Shown in pieces: positions 44,174 through 53,672 of a stretch of 64,000 nucleotides of DNA (its first letter is position 1; every line of letters starts with the position of its first letter). The position numbers and the translations under genes were made by a program. This DNA comes from Cellulosilyticum sp. I15G10I2 (lineage in GTDB: Bacteria; Bacillota; Clostridia; Lachnospirales; Cellulosilyticaceae), in NCBI RefSeq assembly GCF_900095725.1, contig NZ_FMMP01000015.1, positions 204,329-268,328 of the forward strand, in the 5' to 3' direction. A model generated the notes under the pieces. The model saw only the letters and a list, made by a program, of their open reading frames with translations. It was not told the origin of the DNA and did not search any database.

Positions 44174-44202
44174 TTGTATACTTTATCTAAAAAAATTATA
44201 AT
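44174..44202 (+). promoter_or_regulatory. Promoter of the nif operon
   Basis: TTGTAT (44174-44179), 17-bp spacer, TATAAT (44197-44202), start near 44209, leader of about 200 nt. It is a SigA-type promoter; no sigma-54 GG-N10-GC signature is seen, in line with clostridial nif regulation. Confidence 0.6.
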
Positions 44203-44297
44203 AAATTAGCTATTTTTATATTAATACGTTTATTGTTGAAGAAGAACGTTATGGTGTAACATTAATGGCATAGATAAGAAAACAAAAATGCATTGAC

Positions 44298-44348
44298 AAA
44301 GGGGTCTAGCATCCGGATCAAACCGATCGGGAAAGTTAGGCCCCTTTT
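44298..44348 (+). promoter_or_regulatory. Terminator-like hairpin in the nifH leader
   Basis: Outer stem AAAGGGGTCTA / TAGGCCCCTTT (one G-T pair) encloses a TCC-G-GATC / GATC-G-GGA hairpin with loop AAACC and a G-G mismatch. TTTTG follows. It is transcribed from the promoter at 44174 and lies 64 bp before nifH, so read-through may be regulated. Confidence 0.6.
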
Positions 44349-44382
44349 GCTTATCTAAAAGTGCAAAAATCGCTATCAGTAA

Positions 44383-45234
<852 letters not shown>

Positions 45235-45281
45235 GCTTAAAGCTAATAAAACTATAAATATAATTTAGGGAGGATATTCAT

Positions 45282-45608
45282 ATGGTAATGGTTCGTGCGA
45301 TTATAAGACCTGAAAAAGTTGGGGCAGTTCTTTCTGAACTCAGTGATGCAAGCTTTCCAGCGGTAACAAAAATGGACGTTATGGGTAGAGGTAAACAAAA
45401 AGGGATTAAAGTAGGAGATATGTACTACGATGAGATTCCAAAAGAAATGATTCTTTTAGTTGTAAAAGATGAAGACAAAGATGATGTTGTAAAAATCATT
45501 ATGCGTGTAGCCCGCACAGGCGAAAAAGGAAACTTCGGAGATGGTAGAATCTTTGTAAGTCCAGTTGAAGAAGCTTATACAATTAGTACAGGTAAAAAAG
45601 GATTATAA
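45282..45608 (+). CDS. nifI1: Nitrogen regulatory PII-like protein NifI1
   Basis: 108 residues, PII (GlnB/GlnK) fold starting MVMVRAIIRPEKVGAVLSEL with the T-loop region GRGKQKGIKVG and end GRIFVSPVEEAYTISTG. The uridylylated T-loop Tyr of GlnB is not conserved, as usual for NifI. NifI1 and NifI2 together bind 2-oxoglutarate and ATP and block the MoFe protein after ammonia shift. The place between nifH and nifD is typical of Clostridia and methanogens. Confidence 0.95.
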   Translation: MVMVRAIIRPEKVGAVLSELSDASFPAVTKMDVMGRGKQKGIKVGDMYYDEIPKEMILLVVKDEDKDDVVKIIMRVARTGEKGNFGDGRIFVSPVEEAYTISTGKKGL

Positions 45609-45636
45609 AAGACGATTATAAAAAGGAGGAAGCAAG

Positions 45637-46020
45637 ATGAAAGAGGTTATGGCCATTATTCGTTTAAATAAGGTTAATCAAACCAAAGAAGCTCTTGCAT
45701 CAGCGGGATATCCAGCTTTTACCTGTAGGAAAGTATTGGGCCGGGGAAAGAAAAAAGTAGATTTTTCTATGGTAGAAAGCGTTATTGCAGATGGCGTTAT
45801 CCCCGCTACAGCAGTTGGAGAGCATCTTACAGAAGGTGCTAGGCTTATTCCAAAAAGAGTTTTTACACTTATCGTAAGTGATGATGATGTTGAAAAGGTA
45901 GTAGATATCATTATTCAAACAAACACAACAGGTAATCCTGGAGACGGCAAAATATTCGTTATTCCTATTATGGAATCTTACCAAGTAAGAAGCGGCGAAG
46001 CAGCTACAGATGCCTATTAA
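45637..46020 (+). CDS. nifI2: Nitrogen regulatory PII-like protein NifI2
   Basis: 127 residues, longer than NifI1 through an extended T-loop (GRGKKKVDFSMVESVIADGVIPATAVGEH) that is the NifI2 hallmark. C-terminus GDGKIFVIPIMESYQVRSGE. It acts as a hetero-oligomer with NifI1. AAAGGAGG precedes the ATG; 28 bp after nifI1. Confidence 0.95.
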   Translation: MKEVMAIIRLNKVNQTKEALASAGYPAFTCRKVLGRGKKKVDFSMVESVIADGVIPATAVGEHLTEGARLIPKRVFTLIVSDDDVEKVVDIIIQTNTTGNPGDGKIFVIPIMESYQVRSGEAATDAY

Positions 46021-46044
46021 TCTAGAAAGTTGGAGGTGAAATAA

Positions 46045-47631
46045 ATGAGTAGTATAGAAAAAGTACTTGATAAATATAGTTCGAAAGTATACAAAAATCG
46101 TAAAAAACATATTCTCGAAAAAACAGATGAAGTGCAGGAAATAGCAGCTGATGTCAGAACCATGCCGGGGGTTATGACTAATCGTGGATGTTGTTATGCG
46201 GGTTGTAAAGGGGTTGTACTTTCTCCTATAAAAGACGCAGCAGTTATTACCCATGGACCTATTGGATGTGGTTTTTATACATGGGGAACCCGTCGGCATA
46301 AAGCTAAAGGTGATGAAGATACTAAAAACTTCCTTGAATACTGCTTATCTACTGATATGCAAGAAGCTGATATCGTATTTGGTGGTGAAAAGAAACTAAG
46401 ACAGGCGATTAAAGAGACAGTAGAAATCTTTGATCCAGCAACGATTGTTATCTGTTCAACATGTCCCGTTGGTCTGATTGGTGATGATATTCACGCTGTT
46501 GCAGCAGAAGCAGAAAAACTATATGGAAGAAAAGTAATGGCTTATAGCTGTGAAGGTTATAAAGGTGTAAGTCAGTCAGGTGGTCACCATATAGCAAGTA
46601 ATGGACTTATCAAACATGTTATAGGAACAGGGGATAGAATTCCTAAAAAATTCGCTATCAATATCTTAGGTGAATACAATATTGGTGGTGATGGATGGGA
46701 AATCACAAGGATTCTTAAAAGAATTGGCTACGATATTATCTGTTCACTTCCAGGAGACGGAAGCTATGTAGAAATCAAGAGTGCACATGTTGCAGACTTA
46801 AACCTTGTTCAATGTCATCGTTCTATCAACTATGTAGCAGAAATGATGAAAGAGCAATACGGTACCCCTTGGCTTAAAGTTAACTTTATCGGTGTTGAAG
46901 GAACGATAGAAGCACTGAGAAACATGGCGAAATTCTTCGATGATGCTGAACTTACTGCTAAAACAGAAGAAGTAATAGCTGATGAAGTAGCAAACATACT
47001 AGATGATATGGAATACTATAAGTCAAAATTAAAAGGTAAAACAGCGGCTCTATTTGTAGGTGGTTCAAGATCCCACCACTATCAAACCTTACTTAAAGAA
47101 TTAGATATGGAGACAATACTTGCAGGGTATGAGTTTGGTCATAGAGATGACTATGAAGGCCGTGAAGTCATACCAACTATTAAACAAGATGGTGATAGTA
47201 AGAGTATTGAATCTATTAAAGTAGAAAAAGTACCTGATAAATATAAAGTCTTCTTATCTGAAGAGAGATATGAAAAATTAAAAGAAGAAATTGGGCTTGA
47301 ATCATATGGCGGTATGATTAAAGATATGGAAAATGGTTCGCTTATTGTCGATGACCTTAACCATTATGAGACAGAAGAGTTTTTAAAACTTCTTAAACCA
47401 GATGTATTCTTCTCAGGGATCAAAGATAAATATGTAGCACAAAAGGGTGGTATCCTATCAAGACAATTACACTCTTATGATTATAGCGGTCCCTATGCAG
47501 GATTTAGCGGCGCGGTAAACTTTGCAAGAGACGTAACAATGGGTATTTATACACCAGCATGGAGCTTTGTGCGGGCACCATGGAAAGTTGAACCAATTTT
47601 AGAAGGGCAAGTAGCAGGAGGTGAAGCATAA
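46045..47631 (+). CDS. nifD: Nitrogenase MoFe protein alpha chain
   Basis: 528 residues. P-cluster ligands Cys49 (NRGCCYAGCKG), Cys75 (GPIGCGFYTW) and Cys140 (STCPVGLIGDD). FeMo-cofactor ligands Cys257 (VQCHRSINYV) and the His in LHSYDYSGPYAGF; Gln177 and His181 (QSGGHHIA) line the active site. An insertion of about 50 residues around 385-440 (REVIPTIK ... GGMIKDMENGSL) is the clostridial type known from C. pasteurianum. No anfG or vnfG gene follows, so this is the Mo enzyme. TAATG overlap with nifK. Confidence 0.96.
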   Translation: MSSIEKVLDKYSSKVYKNRKKHILEKTDEVQEIAADVRTMPGVMTNRGCCYAGCKGVVLSPIKDAAVITHGPIGCGFYTWGTRRHKAKGDEDTKNFLEYCLSTDMQEADIVFGGEKKLRQAIKETVEIFDPATIVICSTCPVGLIGDDIHAVAAEAEKLYGRKVMAYSCEGYKGVSQSGGHHIASNGLIKHVIGTGDRIPKKFAINILGEYNIGGDGWEITRILKRIGYDIICSLPGDGSYVEIKSAHVADLNLVQCHRSINYVAEMMKEQYGTPWLKVNFIGVEGTIEALRNMAKFFDDAELTAKTEEVIADEVANILDDMEYYKSKLKGKTAALFVGGSRSHHYQTLLKELDMETILAGYEFGHRDDYEGREVIPTIKQDGDSKSIESIKVEKVPDKYKVFLSEERYEKLKEEIGLESYGGMIKDMENGSLIVDDLNHYETEEFLKLLKPDVFFSGIKDKYVAQKGGILSRQLHSYDYSGPYAGFSGAVNFARDVTMGIYTPAWSFVRAPWKVEPILEGQVAGGEA

Positions 47632-48995
47632 TGTTAGATTTAACACCAAAAGAGTTATCGGCGAGGAGTGCTTTAAGAGTCAATCCAGCAAAAACCTGTC
47701 AGCCAGTAGGCGCTATGTATGCGGCACTTGGTGTGCATAAATGTATGCCTCATAGCCATGGTTCACAAGGTTGCTGTTCTTTCCATCGTATGTATCTTAC
47801 AAGACACTTTAAAGAACCAGCAATTGCTGCAAGTAGCTCATTTACAGAAGGAGCTTCTGTATTTGGAGGCGGTGCAAATATTAAAACTTCAATCAAAAAT
47901 ATATTTGATATGTACAATCCAGATATCATTGCAGTGCATACAACTTGTTTAAGTGAAACGATAGGGGATGACCTTAATGCATTTATTCAGGACTCACCTA
48001 TACCGGAAGGTAAAATAGTTGTTCATACGAATACACCAAGCTATGTAGGTTCTCACATTACTGGATATGGCAACATGATATCAGGATTTATAAAATATTT
48101 AGCGAAATCTACAAAGGTAAGTAACGGCAAGGTTAACCTTATACCTGGCTTTGTAAATCCAGGCGATATGAGAGAAATGAAAAAGCTTGCAGAGCTTATG
48201 GGTGCTTCTTATACAATGCTTCCTGATACAAGCGGGGTTTTAGATGCTCCTATGACAGGTAATTATGATATGTATCCAAAAGGCGGTACAAAAATATCAG
48301 ATATCCAAACTATGGGAGATAGTGAGCTTACACTGGCTATAGGAGAGCTTACAACAGAAAATCCAGCCAATGAGCTTAAGAGAAAATGCGGTGTACCTTA
48401 TAAAGCGATGCCTCTTCCAATTGGTATTGCAGCAACTGATGAATATATCATGGCATTATCACACTTCACAAAAAATGAAGTACCTTATGCAATCGAAGAA
48501 GAACGTGGTCAGCTCGTGGATACTATTCTCGATGGCCATCCATACTTCCACAACAAAACAGTAGCGATCTACGGTGACCCTGATACAGTTTTAGGTATTA
48601 CAGCACTTGTTCTTGAAATGGGGATGATTCCTAAATACGTTGTAACAGGTACACCAGGAGAAATTTTTAATAAAAAAGCAAAAGAGTTATTTGATCAAGC
48701 AGGGGTTACTGGTTGCACAGCAAAAGCTGCCGGAGACTTATTTGAACTTCATCAATGGATTAAAAATGACCCTGTAGATCTTATGATCGGTGGAACACAT
48801 GGCAAACATATTGCAAGAGCAGAAGATATTCCTCTGGTTCGAGCAGGATTTCCGATCATTGACAGATATGTGCATTCTTATATGCCGATTGTAGGCTATA
48901 AAGGGGCAATGAGACTTGTTGAGCTTATCCTAACAGCCTTAATGGATAGACAGGATAGGGATTGTAATGAAGAAGATATGGAAATGGTAATGTAA
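47631..48995 (+). CDS. nifK: Nitrogenase MoFe protein beta chain
   Basis: 454 residues, the short clostridial form that lacks the N-terminal extension of proteobacterial NifK (about 520). P-cluster ligands Cys23 (AKTCQPVGA), Cys48 (SQGCCSFHR) and Cys106 (HTTCLSETIGDD). SGFIKYLA and SYMPIVGYKGAMRL are conserved. Translationally coupled to nifD. A 550-bp gap with a structured repeat follows before nifE. Confidence 0.96.
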   Translation: MLDLTPKELSARSALRVNPAKTCQPVGAMYAALGVHKCMPHSHGSQGCCSFHRMYLTRHFKEPAIAASSSFTEGASVFGGGANIKTSIKNIFDMYNPDIIAVHTTCLSETIGDDLNAFIQDSPIPEGKIVVHTNTPSYVGSHITGYGNMISGFIKYLAKSTKVSNGKVNLIPGFVNPGDMREMKKLAELMGASYTMLPDTSGVLDAPMTGNYDMYPKGGTKISDIQTMGDSELTLAIGELTTENPANELKRKCGVPYKAMPLPIGIAATDEYIMALSHFTKNEVPYAIEEERGQLVDTILDGHPYFHNKTVAIYGDPDTVLGITALVLEMGMIPKYVVTGTPGEIFNKKAKELFDQAGVTGCTAKAAGDLFELHQWIKNDPVDLMIGGTHGKHIARAEDIPLVRAGFPIIDRYVHSYMPIVGYKGAMRLVELILTALMDRQDRDCNEEDMEMVM

Positions 48996-49025
48996 GATCA
49001 CATTGGTTCTTACGGGCGGCCGAGA

Positions 49026-49248
49026 GATTTTAGCATTCTCCAGTTGCTCACTTGCGTGTTTCTAAAAATCTAAGAGCATTCTTCAAATGAACGGTCGAAA
49101 CTCGCGACTTATAAAATTTGCAGGCAAATTTTATAAGTGCTGCTCAGACAGTCTCCCTAAAAACCATTTGAATAATTCTCTAAGATTTTCTTTACGCCCC
49201 TTCGTAAGAAGGGATACACTCCAGAGGCAACTTCCGAATACTAAAATC
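49026..49248 (-). repeat. Structured dispersed repeat, copy B, between nifK and nifE
   Basis: Reverse-strand copy of the element at 38059-38232, 223 bp. Ends and the core blocks are nearly identical, while two places carry extra hairpins (a CCCTTC / GAAGGG hairpin near 49193-49208 and a 15-bp ACTTATAAAATTTGC-type hairpin near 49106-49138). The main internal stem has different bases but still pairs. It starts 30 bp after the nifK stop and is antisense to nif transcription. The remaining gap (49249-49544) is AT-rich and holds the nifE leader hairpin. Confidence 0.8.
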
Positions 49249-49458
49249 TCTCTGCAAGACGATAAGTACCAAGAGCTCTTCCAAAGCTAAGAGAGAAAAG
49301 AAAAAGAAATAAGAAGAAAAAAGAGTATTTAATATAGAAGAAAGTTTTCAACTTAAATATCAAAACCTTTTAAATATCAAATACGCGGAATCTCATTCTG
49401 TGAAATATATGAAGCTAAGTAAAAACTAAATAGTGATTAATATAGAAGGAATTAAACA

Positions 49459-49514
49459 TTGCAAGGCTCTGAGGAACAAAATATACCCTCTGAGTTCTGT
49501 GGGGAGCCTTGCAA
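49459..49514 (+). promoter_or_regulatory. Hairpin in the nifE leader
   Basis: An 11-bp perfect outer stem TTGCAAGGCTC / GAGCCTTGCAA encloses 34 nt that can form small inner stems (CCC/GGG, GAGG/CCTC). It is 30 bp before nifE and has no T run. Like the nifH leader hairpin it may respond to nitrogen status or protect the mRNA end after processing. Confidence 0.5.
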
Positions 49515-49544
49515 ATAAAATGAAGACGAAAAGGAGTTGAGATT

Positions 49545-50915
49545 ATGAAAGGAATAGATCAAGGTACTGCACTTCAAGGTAACACGCTGTTAAAAGAAAG
49601 AGAAGATTTTATTTATTGTAAAGATGGATGTAAGACAGACACCTTGCGTTGTGATTCTGAGAGTGTATCTGGAGCTGTCAGTCAGAGAGCTTGTGTATAC
49701 TGTGGAGCCCGTGTTGTACTTAATCCAATCACTGATGCCTTTCATATCGTTCATGGGCCAATAGGCTGTGCAAGTTATACTTGGGATATAAGAGGGAGTT
49801 TGACAAGTGGTGAGGATCTTTATAGGAATAGTTTTTCAACGGATTTGGAAGAACAAGATATTATTTTTGGAGGTGAAAAGAAGCTTGGGGCAGCCATTGA
49901 TGAAGTGGTGGGAACCTATGCGCCAAAGGTAATATTTGTTTATGCAACATGTATAGTAGGTGTTATTGGAGATGATGTAAAGGCAGTCTGTAAGACGGCA
50001 GAAAACAAACATGGTATAAGAGTTATACCCGTTATGTCTCCTGGTTTTGCAGGGCATAAATCAGTAGGGTATAAGATGGCGTGTAACGCTATTATGGAGC
50101 TCATTGGTAGTGAAAAAGCAGAAAAAACAAAGGGTATTAATATATTAGGAGATTTTAATCTAGCTGGTGAAATGTGGATTATTAAAGATTATTTAAAGCA
50201 AATAGGGATTGATGTAGTCGCACAGATTACAGGGGATGCAAGCTGTGAGCAACTTCAAAAAGCAAAAAGCGCTGCCCTTAATATTGTTCAGTGTGCAGGC
50301 TCTATGACCTATCTTGCAAAACGTATGGAAGAAGAGATGGAGATCCCTTATGTTAAAGTAAGTTTCTTTGGAATAGAGGATACGACTACTTCGCTGATAA
50401 GAATAGCTGAAGCCCTTGGTGACGGGGAAGCTATCCAAAAAGCAGAAATGCTATGTAAAAATGAAAAAGATAAGTTGCAGGACTTTTTAAATAAATATAG
50501 AAAGAACTTGGAAGGAAAAAAAGCTGCGATCTATGTAGGTGGTGGATTTAAAGCGATTTCTCTTATTAAACAATTTAATGAAATAGGTATTGAGACAGTA
50601 GTTGTGGGAACGCAGACTGGTAAGAAAGATGATTATGAGATCATCGGGCAGCTTGTGAATGCTGGGACAGTCGTACTAGATGATGCTAACCCGGCGGAAC
50701 TTGAAACATTTATGAAGCAAAAACAAGCAGATATCCTTGTGGGAGGGGTAAAGGAAAGACCTCTTGCCTATAAGCTTGGCATAGCTTTTTGTGATCACAA
50801 TCATGAAAGGAAACACCCGTTAGCAGGCTTTATAGGTGTTGAAAATTTTATTAAGGAAATCAATTTAAGTATGAACAGTCCCGTTTGGGAATATATAAGG
50901 AGGGAGAGCCTATGA
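49545..50915 (+). CDS. nifE: Nitrogenase MoFe cofactor biosynthesis scaffold protein NifE
   Basis: 456 residues, paralogue of NifD. With NifN it forms the scaffold where NifB-co matures into FeMo-co. Cluster Cys residues are kept: QRACVYCGA (Cys50), GPIGCASYTW (Cys75) and YATCIVGVIGDD. An N-terminal extra Cys set (YCKDGCKTDTLRC) is present. AAAGGAG upstream; ATGA overlap with the nifN-B gene. Confidence 0.96.
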   Translation: MKGIDQGTALQGNTLLKEREDFIYCKDGCKTDTLRCDSESVSGAVSQRACVYCGARVVLNPITDAFHIVHGPIGCASYTWDIRGSLTSGEDLYRNSFSTDLEEQDIIFGGEKKLGAAIDEVVGTYAPKVIFVYATCIVGVIGDDVKAVCKTAENKHGIRVIPVMSPGFAGHKSVGYKMACNAIMELIGSEKAEKTKGINILGDFNLAGEMWIIKDYLKQIGIDVVAQITGDASCEQLQKAKSAALNIVQCAGSMTYLAKRMEEEMEIPYVKVSFFGIEDTTTSLIRIAEALGDGEAIQKAEMLCKNEKDKLQDFLNKYRKNLEGKKAAIYVGGGFKAISLIKQFNEIGIETVVVGTQTGKKDDYEIIGQLVNAGTVVLDDANPAELETFMKQKQADILVGGVKERPLAYKLGIAFCDHNHERKHPLAGFIGVENFIKEINLSMNSPVWEYIRRESL

Positions 50916-53647
50916 GTAAGCATCTAGTTAATTTGACAACTAATCCATGCAAGATGTGTATGCCGATGGGTGTGATTACTGCTTTTTATGGTATTAGCAA
51001 GTGTATGAGTATTCTTCATGGTTCACAAGGCTGCAGTACTTATATCAGGCGTCATATGGCAACCCACTATAATGAACCGGTAGATATAGCGTCATCTTCT
51101 CTTACAGAGCACGGTACTGTATACGGCGGAGAGAAAAATCTTATAAAAGGCATTGAAAATCTAATCACACTCTATAACCCGGAGGTCATAGGAGTTGCTA
51201 CCACTTGCTTGGCTGAGACGATTGGAGAAGATATTTCACATATTATCAAAAATTTCTATGAGCAACATCCAGAAAGCAAAGTTAAACTCATTCCAGTACC
51301 ATCCGGTGGGTATATGGGGACGCAATATGAAGGGTTCTTCAGAGGGCTTTACGGCATAGTTTCTCATATAGAGATGGATAAGGCGCCAAATGACAAGATC
51401 AATATTATAACTGGACCTCTAAGTCCAGCAGATACAAGATATTTAAAATCAGTACTTGAACAAATGGCAATAGACTATATTCTGCTGCCGGATTTATCAC
51501 AGAATCTAGATGGCGGCCACTATGAAACTTATAATAGACTTCCAGAGGGAGGTACAACGCTAGAAGCTATATCTAAAATGGCAGGGGCAAAAGCAACACT
51601 TGAACTTAGTACTTTTATAGAAGAAAAGTATTCCCCGGGAAAATATTTAGCAGAAAACTATGGAGTAGCTTATAAAAAGCTTAATCTGCCAGTAGGTCTT
51701 AGGGATACTGATGCTTTTATTAAAGCTTTATCAGAAGTAAGCGGCACACCTATTCCGGACAGTATTAAAGAAGAAAGAGCAAGATATCTGGATGCGATGA
51801 TTGATTCGCATAAATATAATGCAGAAGGCAGAGCTGTCGTATTTGGAGAACCAGACTTTGTATATGGGATCACTAAACTCTGCAGCGAAAATGGTATTAT
51901 GCCGGTCGTAACGGCAGTGGGTACAAAATGTAAAATGCTTAAAGCAGTGCTTAAAGAAGAAATCGAAGATGTGGCAGACAGACTTTTTGTAAAAGAGTAT
52001 ATCACATTAGATGAAGCCGATTTTGAAACAATAGAAAGCTACGCGCTAAAGTTTAAAGCAAACATCATGATAGGGAGTTCTGATGGCAGAAGAATCGAAG
52101 AAAAGCATGGTATTAGTTTAGTAAGATGTGCTTTTCCCGTACATGATCGGATCGGCGGACAAAGAATCAGAATGCTTGGTTACGAAGGCGGACTCTCTTT
52201 ACTGGATACCATCACAAATACTGTATTAAAAAGTAAAGAAGGCGGCTTTAGAAAAGAACTTTACAATAAGTACTACAAACCCAATATTGGAGAAGCGTCC
52301 CCAAAAGCTTCCCCAAAAGCTAAAGCCAGCAAGATTAGAGGACTGTCCCCAAGAACTAAGGTCAGCAAAATTGGAGGACTGTCCCCAAAAACTAAGACCA
52401 GCGAAATTGGAGAAACGTCCCCAGAACTTACGCTTGAGGATAAGAAGAAAACCCATCCTTGCTTTAGCTGTAGCAGTGCCCATAAATATGCAAGAATCCA
52501 TTTGCCTATAGCACCAAAGTGTAATATTAGCTGCAACTATTGTGTGAGAAAGTTTGACTGTCCAAATGAAAGTAGACCAGGGGTTACTACACAGGTTTTA
52601 GAACCACAAGAGGCCTTAGAAAGATACATACAAGTGAAAAAAGATGTGCCGAACCTAACTGTTGTAGGGATAGCAGGTCCTGGAGATGCCTTAGCGAACT
52701 TTGATAAGACAAAAGAGACTCTAAGCCTCATTAAGCAATATGATAAGAACGTAACTTTTTGTTTATCAACCAATGGACTCATGCTTCCCATGTATGCCAG
52801 CGAACTTTTAGAACTTGGTGTAAGCCACGTAACCGTTACAATCAATGCCATCGATCCCAAAATAGGAGCGCAGATTTACAAGCGGATACGCTACTTGGGC
52901 ACAACGTACACCGGCGTAGAAGCAGCCACCATTTTGATGGCAAATCAACTTTCAGGACTTAAATATTTAGCTTCAAGAGGGCTTGTCTGTAAGGTGAATA
53001 TTGTTACATTAAAAGGGATTAACGATCATCATATAGAAGAAGTGGTTAAAAAGGTTAAAGAACTTGGTGCAACGATTACGAATATTATGCAGATGATACC
53101 TGTAGAGGGCAGTGTGTTTGAAAACATACCACTTGTAAGCAACAAAGAAATCACAGCACTTCGAGAAAAATGTGGCATTCATCTTGAACAGATGCTCCAC
53201 TGTAAGCAGTGCAGGGCTGATGCTATAGGGATGCTAGATAAAGATATTTCTATGCATTATTCAGAACCCGAAAATAAAGAAGCGTTTAAAAAGTTAGAAA
53301 CCACAATGAAACCTATTCGGTTTGCAATAGCTTCTAAGAGCGGGATGCTAATAGATGAACATTTTGGTCATGCAAAAACCTTCTATATTTATGATTATAA
53401 AGAGGGTAAGCCTGTTTATATAGAAAATAGAAATGTTAATAAGTATTGTGAGGGATCTGACGCTTGTGATGAAGAACAAGATAAAATAGAAAAGATTTTA
53501 AATACCATACAAGATTGTCAGGGGGTACTTACACTAAGGATTGGTCATGCGCCCGAGAAGAAGCTTATGGATAGAGGCATAAAAGTATTTAAAACGTATG
53601 ACAGAATCGAAAAAGCAGTACAAGAAGCAGCACAACAACTATTATAA
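50912..53647 (+). CDS. nifN-B: NifN-NifB fusion protein with C-terminal NifX-like domain
   Basis: 911 residues. Residues 1-455 are NifN, scaffold partner of NifE (NPCKMCMPMG, GSQGCSTYIRRH, TTCLAETIGED). Residues about 463-510 are a repetitive Ser-Pro-Lys linker. Residues about 515-795 are NifB, the radical SAM enzyme that makes the carbide-containing NifB-co (cluster Cys537, Cys541, Cys544 in CNISCNYC, AGPGDALAN). Residues about 800-911 are a NifX/NafY-like cofactor-binding domain (HFGHAKTFYIYD). Start ATG 50912 follows AAGGAGGG. The NifN-B fusion is known in Clostridium; it should pass NifB-co straight to the scaffold. Confidence 0.95.
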   Translation: MSKHLVNLTTNPCKMCMPMGVITAFYGISKCMSILHGSQGCSTYIRRHMATHYNEPVDIASSSLTEHGTVYGGEKNLIKGIENLITLYNPEVIGVATTCLAETIGEDISHIIKNFYEQHPESKVKLIPVPSGGYMGTQYEGFFRGLYGIVSHIEMDKAPNDKINIITGPLSPADTRYLKSVLEQMAIDYILLPDLSQNLDGGHYETYNRLPEGGTTLEAISKMAGAKATLELSTFIEEKYSPGKYLAENYGVAYKKLNLPVGLRDTDAFIKALSEVSGTPIPDSIKEERARYLDAMIDSHKYNAEGRAVVFGEPDFVYGITKLCSENGIMPVVTAVGTKCKMLKAVLKEEIEDVADRLFVKEYITLDEADFETIESYALKFKANIMIGSSDGRRIEEKHGISLVRCAFPVHDRIGGQRIRMLGYEGGLSLLDTITNTVLKSKEGGFRKELYNKYYKPNIGEASPKASPKAKASKIRGLSPRTKVSKIGGLSPKTKTSEIGETSPELTLEDKKKTHPCFSCSSAHKYARIHLPIAPKCNISCNYCVRKFDCPNESRPGVTTQVLEPQEALERYIQVKKDVPNLTVVGIAGPGDALANFDKTKETLSLIKQYDKNVTFCLSTNGLMLPMYASELLELGVSHVTVTINAIDPKIGAQIYKRIRYLGTTYTGVEAATILMANQLSGLKYLASRGLVCKVNIVTLKGINDHHIEEVVKKVKELGATITNIMQMIPVEGSVFENIPLVSNKEITALREKCGIHLEQMLHCKQCRADAIGMLDKDISMHYSEPENKEAFKKLETTMKPIRFAIASKSGMLIDEHFGHAKTFYIYDYKEGKPVYIENRNVNKYCEGSDACDEEQDKIEKILNTIQDCQGVLTLRIGHAPEKKLMDRGIKVFKTYDRIEKAVQEAAQQLL
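52298..52429 (+). repeat. 36-nt minisatellite encoding the NifN-NifB linker
   Basis: Units of 36 nt start with TCCCCAA at 52310, 52346 and 52382, with a partial fourth at 52418 and a 12-nt partial copy at 52298. They encode SPKAKASKIRGL, SPRTKVSKIGGL and SPKTKTSEIGET. The word GGACTGTCCCC recurs and resembles the GGGGACAG REP-type words elsewhere in the window. Confidence 0.9.
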
Positions 53648-53672
53648 AAAAGGATAAAGGGAGTGAAGTCAA

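Noticed and set aside
46045..48995. Vanadium or iron-only nitrogenase
   Set aside because: No delta-subunit (anfG/vnfG) gene, and NifD has the clostridial Mo-type insertion and motifs; nifE and nifN are linked.
49087..49290. Open frame of 67 codons between nifK and nifE
   Set aside because: It lies inside the structured repeat, has no ribosome binding site and its copy-A counterpart does not keep the frame.
52298..52429. Assembly artefact or frameshift in the nifN-B gene
   Set aside because: The 36-nt units are a multiple of three, the frame stays open and units differ by several substitutions, as in a real minisatellite.
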